A stretch of DNA of 55,804 nt from Clostridiaceae bacterium (GCA_012729635.1 JAAYCT010000002.1:1-55804), one strand, 5' to 3'; counted from the stretch's first letter, positions 8,691 to 17,001 are shown. Program-made: numbers and translations. Notes: generated by a model not told the origin, from the letters alone.

Positions 8691-9323
8691 TCAATGCTCT
8701 TGCGATATCGCCGGATCCGAGCGCGGTTTCACGCGCCTCAACGCGACCAATACCGCTTTAACCACTGCGGTTCCGACGACTAACGAGACCAGAAGCTCGA
8801 TTAATGCATTGGTGGATAGAATGAGAAGAAGAATATTCCGGACCGATCCGAAAATACTTAACACGTAGGAATCTCTTCCGAAAAACAGTATCAGCGCGCC
8901 GAGAAACAGGACCGTATTGAGGATAGCTCCGCTTGCCGAGGCAATCATATGGGGTAGAATCACCTTTTCGTTCAATTTCATTAATGCTTTGAAAATCAAT
9001 CCGACCAGAAGACCCATCAGAATACGAGGGATGAAGCAAAGGATAAATGTATAAAGCGGATTAATGGATAACAGAGCGGTTCCGAAAGGATCCAATCCGA
9101 AACACTGAGCAAAACTGGTCGCTCCGAAGATGCCGCCGAGAATCGCTCCCGCCGCCGGTCCCATCAATATCGCGCCGATGGCGACGGGAAGCATCAAAAA
9201 AGTAATCGACAGTGGCCCGATTCTCAGATACCCGAGCGGCGTAAAGGCCATAATTATGATGATTGCCGTAAGAACAGCCATCTGGGATAACCACAATATT
9301 TTATCTTTACGATCGTTTTTCAT
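8691..9323 (-). CDS. ECF transporter S component
   Basis: This 210-residue membrane protein has about six helices. Near the N-terminus it has LRIGPLSITFLMLPVAIGAI and then MGPAAGAILGGIFGATSF, features of the PF12822-type substrate-binding (S) subunits of energy-coupling factor vitamin importers (pantothenate- or folate-type). The vitamin is not decidable here, and the shared T and ATPase subunits are not in the window. A strong AAGGAGG ribosome site and a good promoter lie upstream. The neighbouring pdxA remnant hints at a vitamin-related setting, but that may be coincidence. Confidence 0.8.
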   Translation of the reverse strand: MKNDRKDKILWLSQMAVLTAIIIIMAFTPLGYLRIGPLSITFLMLPVAIGAILMGPAAGAILGGIFGATSFAQCFGLDPFGTALLSINPLYTFILCFIPRILMGLLVGLIFKALMKLNEKVILPHMIASASGAILNTVLFLGALILFFGRDSYVLSIFGSVRNILLLILSTNALIELLVSLVVGTAVVKAVLVALRRVKPRSDPAISQEH

Positions 9324-9367
9324 AAGAAAGAGCCCTCCTTCCCCGATACAATCAAAGGGGTTGAGAC

Positions 9368-9396
9368 ATTATACTTCGATTTTCAAAGAAATACAA
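9368..9396 (-). promoter_or_regulatory. Promoter of the ECF S-component gene
   Basis: On the minus strand TTGTAT (complement of 9391-9396) and TATAAT (complement of 9368-9373) are separated by exactly 17 bp. The implied leader is about 35 bases, too short for a known vitamin riboswitch. Confidence 0.7.
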
Positions 9397-9425
9397 ATAT
9401 CGGTGCGAAAAGTATCGAAATTCTT

Positions 9426-9492
9426 TTGCATTTTATTCGATTCGGCGTTATGATGGTTCGCGGACTCAATCGGAGGCGATTTGTCCGCCTCC
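9426..9492 (+). promoter_or_regulatory. Promoter and structured leader of the PII-like/antiporter operon
   Basis: TTGCAT (9426-9431) and TATGAT (9449-9454) are 17 bp apart. The predicted RNA starts near 9461. Two hairpins compete in this leader: GCGGAC (9460-9465) can pair with GTCCGC (9483-9488), or GGAGGCG (9472-9478) with CGCCTCC (9486-9492). The second lies just upstream of the ribosome site at about 9500, so the fold could influence expression. Confidence 0.55.
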
Positions 9493-9515
9493 ATACGGAA
9501 AGAGGAGAATAGACG

Positions 9516-9866
9516 ATGGAAAAGCCGATGCAGCTTCTGGTTTTAATCTTAAATAAGAAAGAATGTTTGGAAGAGCTTTTGGATGTATTGATTGATGCGG
9601 GCGTCAAGGGGGCGACGGTCATAGAAAGCACCGGAATGGCCCGAATCGTGGGTGAGGACACACGAAGCCTGTTCGGGTCCATCCGCATGCTGGTTGATCC
9701 GGATCTCGAATCGAATCGTACCGTACTGATGGCCGTTGATGAGCACTTGGTCGAAAAGGTTCGTTTTACCGTTAACGAGTTGCTCGGCGGGTTGGACAAG
9801 CCGGATACCGCTGTGCTTTTCGGTCTGCCGATCACCTTTTTTGACGGAAAGGTGTCCAAGGAATGA
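9516..9866 (+). CDS. PII-like small regulatory protein
   Basis: This 116-residue protein has the beta-alpha-beta pattern of the PII superfamily: a strand MQLLVLILN, a helix, and VKGATVIESTG. After a variable middle comes a second half, RTVLMAVDEHLVEKVRFTV. It lacks the uridylylation-type T-loop of GlnB, so it is a PII-like protein rather than a nitrogen regulator. Such proteins are often encoded next to transporters and bind a small ligand to control them. Its stop overlaps the start of the antiporter gene by four bases (ATGA), which implies translational coupling and a regulatory partnership. The ligand is unknown. Confidence 0.75.
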   Translation: MEKPMQLLVLILNKKECLEELLDVLIDAGVKGATVIESTGMARIVGEDTRSLFGSIRMLVDPDLESNRTVLMAVDEHLVEKVRFTVNELLGGLDKPDTAVLFGLPITFFDGKVSKE

Positions 9867-11215
9867 CCGACACGCTACTTTGCCTTTCGATATTGATTGT
9901 CGTCGGCTTCATCGGCTCGGCGCTCGCGCACCGCATTCGCTTTCCGGCAGTGACCGGTTATCTGGTCGCCGGGCTGATTCTCGGCCTGACCGGACTGATT
10001 TCCAAAGAGACGCTTTCGCATTTTGATATTCTTGCCGATTTGGCGCTCGGATTTATCGCGTTTTCGATCGGCAGTGAATTCAAGTTGGATTTTTTGAAAA
10101 AGGTCGGAGCCGCGCCGTTGATCATTACCTTGTTTGAGGCGTTCGGAGCGGTTTTGGTTCTGGATATTCTGCTGATTGCCGTCGGTGTTCCATTGCCGGT
10201 CGCACTGCTTCTCGGAGCGATCGGTGCGGCGACCGCTCCCGCCGCGACGCTGATGGTCGTTCGTCAGTATAAGGCGGACGGACCGGTTACGAGAATGCTC
10301 CTGCCGGTTGTCGCGATGGATGATGCGGCGGCATTAGTCGCTTTTTCGATTTCCGCCGCAATCGCTCAAATGATTGCTTCCGATCACGGAATTTCTTTAG
10401 CGCCGATGCTTTTGCATCCGCTTTTGGAGGTCGGTGGCTCTCTTGCGCTCGGATGTGTAATCGGAGCGCTCGCCGCACTTTTCCTGAGAAGATTTAAATC
10501 GGACGGAGATCGACTCGGTCTGGCCTTTGCGGTTGTCATGGGCGGTGTGGGACTGTCCGTGATCTTCGGATTGTCGGCACTGCTTGTATGTATGATGTCC
10601 GGCGCGATTTTTGCGAATCTGAGCCGTCAGTCGGTTAAACTTTTTAAAGTGACCGATGCGGTAACGCCGCCCTTGTTTTTAATGTTTTTTGTGCTTTCCG
10701 GTGCCGAACTTGAAGTCGGAGTCTTAAAGAGTATCGGCCTGATCGGTGTCGTGTACATTGTTGCCCGCGTTTTCGGCAAGGTGATCGGAAGTTACGTCGG
10801 CGCGCGGATTGCACGCGCGGAGCCGGTGGTTCGAAATTATCTGGGTCTCATGTTGGTTCCTCAGGCCGGTGTCGCAATCGGTCTGTCACTGGTTGCGCTG
10901 AGGATTCTGCCCGAGTACGGATCGACCATACGAGCGGTGATTCTTTGCGCGACCCTGATTTACGAGTTGACAGGACCTTTAATTACAAAGGCCGCATTGG
11001 TCAGGGCAGGTGAAATTCCGAAGGAGCGGGGCTGTGTCGAGCGCAGAAGAAAGAAGCCGGACGATCCTCGTTCTCCGGATGAAGTGTCGACGGTTACCGA
11101 AACCGCAGATACGCAATCGGAGGTGCCTACGCTTCCGTCTCCGACGGAGTCGTCCGGCTCCGTCGAAGATCCGCAACCGCCCAAGGGAAATAAAGAAGAA
11201 TCCAAACGACAATAA
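9863..11215 (+). CDS. CPA2-type cation/proton antiporter
   Basis: This 450-residue membrane protein of about twelve helices belongs to the Kef/NapA-like cation:proton antiporters. Helix 5 region reads VAMDDAAALVAF, with the paired aspartates needed for ion exchange in CPA2 proteins. Upstream lies IGAATAPAATLMVVRQYKA, the discontinuous helix. Ions could be sodium or potassium. There is no TrkA-type nucleotide-binding domain. Instead a hydrophilic Ser/Thr/Glu-rich tail of about 50 residues ends the protein. It is translationally coupled to the PII-like gene, which may take over the missing regulatory role. Its end overlaps the convergent gene by 89 bp. Confidence 0.85.
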   Translation: MTDTLLCLSILIVVGFIGSALAHRIRFPAVTGYLVAGLILGLTGLISKETLSHFDILADLALGFIAFSIGSEFKLDFLKKVGAAPLIITLFEAFGAVLVLDILLIAVGVPLPVALLLGAIGAATAPAATLMVVRQYKADGPVTRMLLPVVAMDDAAALVAFSISAAIAQMIASDHGISLAPMLLHPLLEVGGSLALGCVIGALAALFLRRFKSDGDRLGLAFAVVMGGVGLSVIFGLSALLVCMMSGAIFANLSRQSVKLFKVTDAVTPPLFLMFFVLSGAELEVGVLKSIGLIGVVYIVARVFGKVIGSYVGARIARAEPVVRNYLGLMLVPQAGVAIGLSLVALRILPEYGSTIRAVILCATLIYELTGPLITKAALVRAGEIPKERGCVERRRKKPDDPRSPDEVSTVTETADTQSEVPTLPSPTESSGSVEDPQPPKGNKEESKRQ

Positions 11216-11894
11216 TCAAGAGAAACAGCGGAAGGATATAGCCGGGGTTTCCGCATAAGGTCTCGAACAGCTCCAGCGGAGTATCCTTCGGGGCCTCGCG
11301 GAGGAAGAGATAATTACTGCCCAGGAGAAGATTGATTCCGAAAACCGGAATCGCGAAAAGCATTAATATTCCGAAACACTTCGGAAGATTTCGGAAGTTC
11401 GGACGGAAGCCTTCGCTGACGACCCAGATCAGGGGAATCAGGAACAAAAGCGAGTGCACCGTTACGGAGTGCAAATACTGAAAACTGAAGAACGGATACG
11501 CGCTCCAGTCCGGCGTCAAAAGAGCGGCCAAAGCCCCGGGCATACACAGGCAATAACAAAAATCCCGAAGGAGTTGTTTTCCGGAAAAGACCGCCGCCAT
11601 CTCCATCCAGATCGATAAGGAGCAAAGGTGCAAAGGAAGCATCTCGACGACGGTATAGTGGCCGATGATCGCCGCCCAGATCCAGCGGGAAATTTCAAGA
11701 ACGGCCGCGACGATGATTAATACGCGCTGTGTTCCTTTTCGCAAAGGAGTCCCCGATTTTTTCATAATAAGAACCGCAATAATAATGATCGCGATGCTTA
11801 CGGATAACCAGGTCAGGTGCGTCGGGCTGAAATTCGGAGTGCCCAGGACACCCTCGGGGAAATCGGATTGATGCGTCCAAAAAATTTCGTCCAT
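11127..11894 (-). CDS. YwaF/TIGR02206-type integral membrane protein
   Basis: This 255-residue protein has about seven predicted helices. It carries the family-like stretch EMLPLHLCSLSIWMEM, and later LLGSNYLFLREAPKDTP, which fit the YwaF (TIGR02206, TMEM164-related) family. The function of bacterial members is not established; TMEM164 in animals is an acyltransferase. The last 30 codons overlap the antiporter gene on the other strand. Both frames look real because each keeps family-like sequence up to the overlap, though the antiporter tail is low-complexity. Confidence 0.75.
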   Translation of the reverse strand: MDEIFWTHQSDFPEGVLGTPNFSPTHLTWLSVSIAIIIIAVLIMKKSGTPLRKGTQRVLIIVAAVLEISRWIWAAIIGHYTVVEMLPLHLCSLSIWMEMAAVFSGKQLLRDFCYCLCMPGALAALLTPDWSAYPFFSFQYLHSVTVHSLLFLIPLIWVVSEGFRPNFRNLPKCFGILMLFAIPVFGINLLLGSNYLFLREAPKDTPLELFETLCGNPGYILPLFLLIIVVWILLYFPWAVADLRRSRTTPSETEA

Positions 11895-11962
11895 ATCCTG
11901 TCCTCCCGCGATTATATTACTGTCATTCTATCGTTCGCCGGTGCGGATTGTAAAGACCGCGG

Positions 11963-12586
11963 TCAACCCCGATCGTCGGGATCGTATTTCGTACGGTAGC
12001 CGGGATTATCCTCCGGTCGCATCGCGTTCGGATAGGCGATATCGGTTTGGATATCGAGAGACATGTGCTTTACGCGCTTGAATACCTCGTACGGCTCGGG
12101 GACGTGAAGGAGCGCGCCGGCTTGCGTCGAAACCACGGTGTTTCCCGAGTGGGCTACCCGTGAGAAGGGAGTGAGACGTACGGTACCGCAGTTTCGGAGC
12201 TTTTCGATGAGACCGACCCGGACGCTCGGCTCCCGGACCTGTGAAAACTCGACGAGTTTGACATCCCGGCCGATGATGCCGGAAGCGATGTAAATGCGCT
12301 TATCCGTAATGGCATATTCGATGTAATTCCAATGTATGAAACGATAGAACGGTCCGATGATTGCGATCCAGACCGGCAGGAGGTGGAGAAGAAAGAACGG
12401 AATGATGAAAAAGCCCATCGAACCGAAACCGTCTTCCCGTGTGAACGCGAATATAAAGATCGAATCGAAAGCGCCCCAGACCAGGGCAATCAGATACATG
12501 AACGGCTGGCCGATGACATAGGTGACGCGATCCGGCTTTCCTTCCCAGATGATATGTTCATTGATGTCCAGCATTGATCGAATCAT
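11963..12586 (-). CDS. Bacterial PH-domain membrane protein
   Basis: A 207-residue protein with two N-terminal hydrophobic helices. They are followed by a bacterial pleckstrin-homology-like (bPH2/YdbS) domain: YAITDKRIYIASGIIGRDVK and then VEFSQVREPSVRVGLIEKL. Such domains sit at the inner membrane and have no assigned activity in most cases. The start at 12586 (ATG) has GAGG ten bases upstream. A TTG six bases earlier is less likely. It lies 65 bp from the CcdA-like gene, on the same strand, so it may be the last gene of that operon. Confidence 0.75.
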   Translation of the reverse strand: MIRSMLDINEHIIWEGKPDRVTYVIGQPFMYLIALVWGAFDSIFIFAFTREDGFGSMGFFIIPFFLLHLLPVWIAIIGPFYRFIHWNYIEYAITDKRIYIASGIIGRDVKLVEFSQVREPSVRVGLIEKLRNCGTVRLTPFSRVAHSGNTVVSTQAGALLHVPEPYEVFKRVKHMSLDIQTDIAYPNAMRPEDNPGYRTKYDPDDRG

Positions 12587-12651
12587 AATCAATATTCCTC
12601 TTCGGAAAATCCGATAACATTATTGAATTGATTATATCATAATTCGATCGA

Positions 12652-13341
12652 TCAGAATCCCAGATAGAACATGTAAAATCCGATGAAAAGGACCGCGGTC
12701 CCCATAACGAGGTTGATGATTTTCGCTGCGGCTCCGTACTTCGGACTGGCGGAAAGCTTGCGAACAAAGCCGATCGAAGTTCCCGCGATGACGGCGAGTA
12801 CGCCGTGCCCGATTCCGTAGAGAAGAAGAAGAAGAATCCCCCAACCGAGGTTTCCCTTTCCGGCAACAATCGCGAGAAGCGCGACCAGTACCGGTGTTGA
12901 ACAGGGAGAAGAGAAGACGCCGCCCAGAATCCCGGCCAGAAAAGCGCCGATATAGCCGGTTTTTTTATTTTTGGAAAGAAGATAACTGGAGGGGATCAGA
13001 TTGAAAATCCCCCAAATTTGTAAAGCCATCAAGACCATCAAAACCCCGAGCACCAGGTACCACCAGGATGCGGCATTACCGAGCAGTCGGCCGGCAAGAG
13101 AGGCGATGACACCGAACGCTGTAAAAGTCAAAGCGCTTCCCGCCGCGAAAACGACGGAAATACGGAAGGCCTTTCCCGGATTTTTCTCGCCGATCCCGCC
13201 GACATAACCGATGACCAGAGGGACGCTCGAAAGCGAACAGGGGGTAAACGACGTCAAGACACCCGCCAAAAACGCCAAAAGCGGTGCCAACCAAAGGTAT
13301 TGACCGATCAGACGGGAAAGTGTATCCAGAATCTCGGTCAT
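12652..13341 (-). CDS. ccdA: CcdA/DsbD-type membrane thiol-disulfide transporter
   Basis: This 229-residue, six-helix protein belongs to the CcdA family, which passes electrons from cytoplasmic thioredoxin across the membrane. The two redox cysteines are visible in equivalent positions of the two halves: FTPCSLSSVPLVIGY in the first and FSSPCSTPVLVAL in the fourth. The length is normal for CcdA. It starts four bases after the end of the thioredoxin-like gene, so the pair is cotranscribed. CcdA very likely reduces that extracytoplasmic thioredoxin. Confidence 0.9.
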   Translation of the reverse strand: MTEILDTLSRLIGQYLWLAPLLAFLAGVLTSFTPCSLSSVPLVIGYVGGIGEKNPGKAFRISVVFAAGSALTFTAFGVIASLAGRLLGNAASWWYLVLGVLMVLMALQIWGIFNLIPSSYLLSKNKKTGYIGAFLAGILGGVFSSPCSTPVLVALLAIVAGKGNLGWGILLLLLYGIGHGVLAVIAGTSIGFVRKLSASPKYGAAAKIINLVMGTAVLFIGFYMFYLGF

Positions 13342-13344
13342 CGA

Positions 13345-13887
13345 CTATACCCCCATATCCTCAAGAATCAGCAGCATTTGTTCTTCCGTCAACATGCCCT
13401 CGTGCATCGTCAGGGCGTGCTCGCCCGTGTCTTTCCGGTTATACATCATGAAGTCGATCCCGAGATCGTAGCTCGGAACATACGGGGTTCCGTCCGCGTT
13501 AATAAACATCTGCGTCGGAATCAGGGTGATCGGGTAACCGGTCGCCTCATCGGTGTGCTCCCAGACATCGATATACTTGATGATCGCTTTTCCCTGCATC
13601 GCCGCATTGACGGCAATCAGGTCGGGCTTCATCCTTCGGCACGGATCACAGGACTCCGATCCGAAATCAAAAATAATCGGCAGTCCGTAGGCGGAAAGCG
13701 TTTCGATATTCACCTCGTCGGTTTCCAGAATAAAATCGTTGTTGACCGGCCCGGATTCTTTTCCGTCAGCGGAACTCTCCGTAACCTTCGGCTCAAGCGT
13801 TTCGGTATTCTTATAGATCCAAATTGCCCCGATGGAAAGAACGATCAAAGCGGGTATCAATATTTGCGCAAGTAATTTCTTATTCAT
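13345..13887 (-). CDS. Membrane-anchored thioredoxin-like protein
   Basis: From the ATG at 13887, which has AAGGAG upstream, the protein is 180 residues. A single N-terminal membrane anchor (about residues 5-25) is followed by a linker and a thioredoxin fold facing outside. The active site is C80-D-P-C83 in FGSESCDPCRRMKP. The conserved cis-proline region appears as YPITLIPTQMF. The CxxC composition and the neighbouring CcdA suggest a reductase for exported proteins or for a metal-detoxification step. Its start overlaps the end of the arsR-like gene by eight bases, so the three genes form one transcription and translation unit. Confidence 0.88.
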   Translation of the reverse strand: MNKKLLAQILIPALIVLSIGAIWIYKNTETLEPKVTESSADGKESGPVNNDFILETDEVNIETLSAYGLPIIFDFGSESCDPCRRMKPDLIAVNAAMQGKAIIKYIDVWEHTDEATGYPITLIPTQMFINADGTPYVPSYDLGIDFMMYNRKDTGEHALTMHEGMLTEEQMLLILEDMGV

Positions 13888-14200
13888 CGACGGTCTCCTT
13901 TTTGTCCGAACAACATCCGCCTTCAACGGTCGGAATCGTTTCGATCAGTCCGGCCGCAAACAAGCAGCCGGAACGGTTAATTGAGTAATAGGTCCATTTT
14001 CCGTCCCGTCGGCTGTTGACCAGCCCCGAGTCGCAAAGAATCTTCATATGATAGGACAGAGAGGACTGCGGGATGCAAAGGTCATCCTTTATATCGCATG
14101 CACATCGCTCACAGCCCTTGAGCATACCCAGAATTCGCAGGCGTTTCTTGTCCGCGAGAGCGTTGAAAATCAGTGCTTTTTTTTCAACAGACGGTTGCAT
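13880..14200 (-). CDS. ArsR/SmtB-family metalloregulator
   Basis: This 106-residue winged-helix repressor has the recognition region IPQSSLSYHMKILCDSGLV and the wing RRDGKWTYYSI. It is cysteine-rich: C30, C33, C35, C42 and C56 lie in or near the DNA-reading helices (CERCACDI), and C79, C96 and C97 in the C-terminal part. Cysteine clusters of this type bind arsenite or soft metals and release the repressor. The ligand here is not proven; a thiol-redox signal is also possible given the downstream thioredoxin and CcdA genes. It probably autoregulates through the palindromes just upstream. Confidence 0.88.
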   Translation of the reverse strand: MQPSVEKKALIFNALADKKRLRILGMLKGCERCACDIKDDLCIPQSSLSYHMKILCDSGLVNSRRDGKWTYYSINRSGCLFAAGLIETIPTVEGGCCSDKKETVDE

Positions 14201-14227
14201 CGTTTTTCCTCACATCCAAAAAATTAG

Positions 14228-14269
14228 ATATGTATAGTATGCAAAACATATTCAAAAAAGTCAATATGT
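14228..14269 (-). promoter_or_regulatory. Promoter with overlapping ArsR-type operators
   Basis: On the minus strand TTGACT (complement of 14259-14264) and CATACT (complement of 14236-14241) are 17 bp apart. Two inverted repeats share one arm. ATATGT (14228-14233) pairs with ACATAT (14246-14251) across 12 bases. ACATATT (14246-14252) pairs with AATATGT (14263-14269) across 10 bases. They cover both promoter boxes, as expected for repression by the adjacent ArsR protein. Confidence 0.75.
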
Positions 14270-14565
14270 AAAAAAGACAGGCTCTGCGGCTTTTTCGGAA
14301 CAAGATTACACCACGATGGATCGGTGTGCCCCGTTTGCCGGTATTTTGGGCTTTTCGGGCGGCTCGGATCCCGGCAAAACCGCCGAAAGTAGACCGTTTA
14401 CCGGTATTTTCGGCTTTTCGGACGGAAGAATCCTCACGGGGACTTCTCTTCGAGATTCAGGGCGGATTGATCATTTTGTCTCTGTCCCGAAAAAAGTTCG
14501 TTTTGCCCGGGGGTTCGGAGCGTAAACACGCATGGGGCAACATGATCGAACGACCGGACCGTACC
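14270..14565. other. Intergenic region with an imperfect 63-bp-spaced duplication
   Basis: No gene is supported here. The notable content is a 32-bp segment at 14331-14362 that recurs with three changes at 14394-14425, a period of 63 bp. Both copies contain CCGGTATTTT followed by GGCTTTTCGG. A 69-codon plus-strand frame crosses it but has no ribosome site. It may be leftover sequence downstream of fetB. Confidence 0.5.
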
Positions 14566-15342
14566 CTACCGAAGTTGTTGCTCTTTATTGAAGAATGTCC
14601 GGATCCCGAGCTGAATCGTCAGAATGACGCACAGCGCGACCGATCCGAAAATCCCGAGCATGATTGCAATCTGATACGCAATGGCCGTCGTCGGCAGTGT
14701 ACCCGAGAGAATCTGACCGGTCATCATTCCCGGCAGAAAGACGATCCCCATCCCAAGCATCGAATTAATCGTCGGCATGATCGCCGAATCAAAGGTCGTG
14801 TTGAGAATATCCCGGACGGCTTCCTGCGGGGCGGCTCCGAGAATCAGCGCCTCCTCGACGGATGCTTTTTGAACGGTCATTCCGTCGGTCAGCGATTTGA
14901 CACCCAAAGAGATTCCGGTCATCGAATTGCCGACAATCATCCCCGCGATCGGTATGAAATACTGCGGATCATACCACGGCGAGATACGGACGACCACCAG
15001 TAGAAAATAGAAAAGGCACAAGAGCGTACCCGAAGAAATCGAAACTGCAATCACTCGCTTCAGCGCACCGGACAGCCTGCCCTTGAATTTTCGAAAAACG
15101 GTAAACACCGCAAAAACTTCCATCAGGATAATGATGCCGACGGTAATGAACGGATTCGGATTCTCGAATACATATACCAGGAGATAGCCGACGAGAACCA
15201 ACTGGATCGTCATTCGAACGGAAGCCAGAAGGATCTCCTTTTCGCGGCGAATCCCCCGGGCGCGCACGATTGCAAGAACAATCAGGACAAAAACATAAGC
15301 GAGGGCGACCTGAAGAATCGTCAGTTCCCGGACTCCGTTCAT
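14566..15342 (-). CDS. fetB: FetB/UPF0014-type ABC transporter permease
   Basis: This 258-residue protein has six to seven helices. It carries the UPF0014 segment IPIAGMIVGNSMTGISLGVK and then EALILGAAPQEAVRD, which are characteristic of FetB/YbbM. In E. coli FetAB is described as an iron exporter that helps under oxidative stress. Activity here is inferred from family. The start ATGA overlaps the stop of the ATPase gene by four bases, the usual fetA-fetB coupling. Confidence 0.85.
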   Translation of the reverse strand: MNGVRELTILQVALAYVFVLIVLAIVRARGIRREKEILLASVRMTIQLVLVGYLLVYVFENPNPFITVGIIILMEVFAVFTVFRKFKGRLSGALKRVIAVSISSGTLLCLFYFLLVVVRISPWYDPQYFIPIAGMIVGNSMTGISLGVKSLTDGMTVQKASVEEALILGAAPQEAVRDILNTTFDSAIMPTINSMLGMGIVFLPGMMTGQILSGTLPTTAIAYQIAIMLGIFGSVALCVILTIQLGIRTFFNKEQQLR

Positions 15343-15974
15343 ACACCTCTCCTTTCGGCGACTTTGTTTCGAATCTCGACGATGTCGTCGGAATATTTAT
15401 TTGCGACGGCGCCGGAGTGTGTGACGAGAACCAGGGTTTTATTCTTTTCGCGGACGCAGGCGGTGATCCTGTCGATGACGGCGGTTGCCGTGTCCTCGTC
15501 CAGCGAGGAGGACGGCTCGTCCATCAGATAGACCGGCGCGTCGAGAAGAAGTACGCGGCCCAGTGCGAGGCGCTGTTTTTCGCCGCCCGAGAGCTTTTCG
15601 ACCGGCTCGGAAAGCGGTTTGTCGAGGCGGACCCGCTCGAGCATTGCCGAGAGCACCGCATCCTCGGGATAGACCTCTTTTCGAAACCGAAGGCCCGCGA
15701 GTAAATTGTCCCGAACACTTCCTTCGAACATCACCGGTGTCTGTGAGAGCATTAAGACCTCGCGGCGGTGAAGGACAGAATCAATCTCCCGAAGCGGGCG
15801 ATCCTTGTAGAAGATCTCCCCTAAAGTCGGGCTGACCATTTTGTTGAGCATCCGAAGCAGCGTCGTCTTGCCGCTCCCGCTTGCACCGAGAAGCGAAGTA
15901 ATCCGGCCGCTCTCGATCGTCAGCGAGGGAACGCGGAGAATATCGAGAAAGGTGACGGAATCGAAACGGAACAT
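15339..15974 (-). CDS. fetA: FetA-like ABC transporter ATPase
   Basis: A 211-residue ATP-binding subunit. The Walker A is GASGSGKTTLLRML, the signature LSGGEKQRLALGRVL and the Walker B YLMDEPSSSLD. The Q-loop lies in MLSQTPVMFEGSVRDNL and the switch histidine in LVLVTHSG. I chose the ATG at 15974 because AAAGAGGTGCCT lies directly upstream. A longer frame adds 22 residues that do not look like the family. It pairs with the downstream UPF0014 permease. Confidence 0.88.
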   Translation of the reverse strand: MFRFDSVTFLDILRVPSLTIESGRITSLLGASGSGKTTLLRMLNKMVSPTLGEIFYKDRPLREIDSVLHRREVLMLSQTPVMFEGSVRDNLLAGLRFRKEVYPEDAVLSAMLERVRLDKPLSEPVEKLSGGEKQRLALGRVLLLDAPVYLMDEPSSSLDEDTATAVIDRITACVREKNKTLVLVTHSGAVANKYSDDIVEIRNKVAERRGV

Positions 15975-16024
15975 AGGCACCTCTTTCTTTGCGTCGAATG
16001 TTCGAAAGCCGGATTCGGGTCCAT

Positions 16025-16828
16025 TCAAATCGAGTCCCACGGCACTCCGCCGTAATGGCCCGCAGCGGCGCGCCCGAGCTCGGCACCCTTTCGCAGTGCC
16101 CGACGAATGTCGCGCGACGCGAGATACTCGGAGGTGAAGCCGGCTTGAAAAGCGTCGCCGCAGCCGGTCGTGTCGACGACCTTTTCGAGCGGGAGTGCGG
16201 GTTCGGCGAAGGTTTCTCCGTTTGTAACGGCGATGCTGCCGCCGGCACCGAGCGTAAGGACGATGATGCCCGAAAACCGGCGCGACAGAGCGATCAGATC
16301 CGGAAGCTGTCCGGAAACGCCGCCGAAATAGGCGATATCGACCGCATCGAGGCCTTGTTCGAAAAGCTCATAGGTGTCAAAGTGCAGAAAATCGACGGCC
16401 AGGAAGTTGCGCGGCCTTTTCCTTCCGATCGCTTCGGGATAATTGATTCCGTTGCCGTGGGTCGACCACAGAGAGAAATCCGCGATTCGGTTCCAGTCGG
16501 CCCCCGAGAGAAGGTAGTCGGAATAGACCCCGTTTTCCCAAGCGCCCTCGATACCGAAGCGCTCGCCGTCTGAGTCGTTGATGATCCGATTGGAGGCGGT
16601 TTTACCGGGAAGGCGGCATAGCCCTGAGATATCGACGCCGTTATGTCGAAGAAGTGCCTCGATCCGGTCTCCGGCTTCGTCGGTCCCGAGCGCTCCGAGA
16701 AAAGCGGTTTCCCAACCGAGAGATCGAAACCGAATCGACTGATTCAGGGCGTTTCCGCCCGCAAACTGCTCGTTCTGCTGTGGGAAATAATCCATCGCGG
16801 CGACACTGAAGCAAGCGGCTTTTGGCAT
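16025..16828 (-). CDS. PfkB-family sugar kinase, fructoselysine 6-kinase-like
   Basis: This 267-residue ribokinase-fold protein has the two PfkB signatures: FAGGNALNQSIRFRSLGWET near the N-terminus and VVDTTGCGDAFQAGFTSEY near the C-terminus. The aspartate of GCGDAF is the catalytic base. The early DYFPQQNEQFAGGN resembles FrlD, which phosphorylates fructoselysine, and the length (about 260) fits. No FrlB deglycase is in the window, so the substrate remains open. It lies 50 bp upstream of fetA on the same strand and may be cotranscribed without a clear functional link. Confidence 0.75.
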   Translation of the reverse strand: MPKAACFSVAAMDYFPQQNEQFAGGNALNQSIRFRSLGWETAFLGALGTDEAGDRIEALLRHNGVDISGLCRLPGKTASNRIINDSDGERFGIEGAWENGVYSDYLLSGADWNRIADFSLWSTHGNGINYPEAIGRKRPRNFLAVDFLHFDTYELFEQGLDAVDIAYFGGVSGQLPDLIALSRRFSGIIVLTLGAGGSIAVTNGETFAEPALPLEKVVDTTGCGDAFQAGFTSEYLASRDIRRALRKGAELGRAAAGHYGGVPWDSI

Positions 16829-17001
16829 ACGTTACCCTCCGACGCGGACGATGAACGGGGAGACGTCCGCGCGGTTCAAGCCGCCCGCCCGAGATTACGA
16901 TCCGCATGTCATTATTGTAACATGAAGCCCGAATTGTAAAACATGGGGTATTTGTATAAGATTATAGAAAAGAGATCGGTACGCCGAAAGGGAGGAGCTC
17001 T

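Noticed and set aside
9323-9367. Vitamin riboswitch before the ECF gene
   Set aside because: The leader from the predicted start is only about 35 bases and shows no known aptamer.
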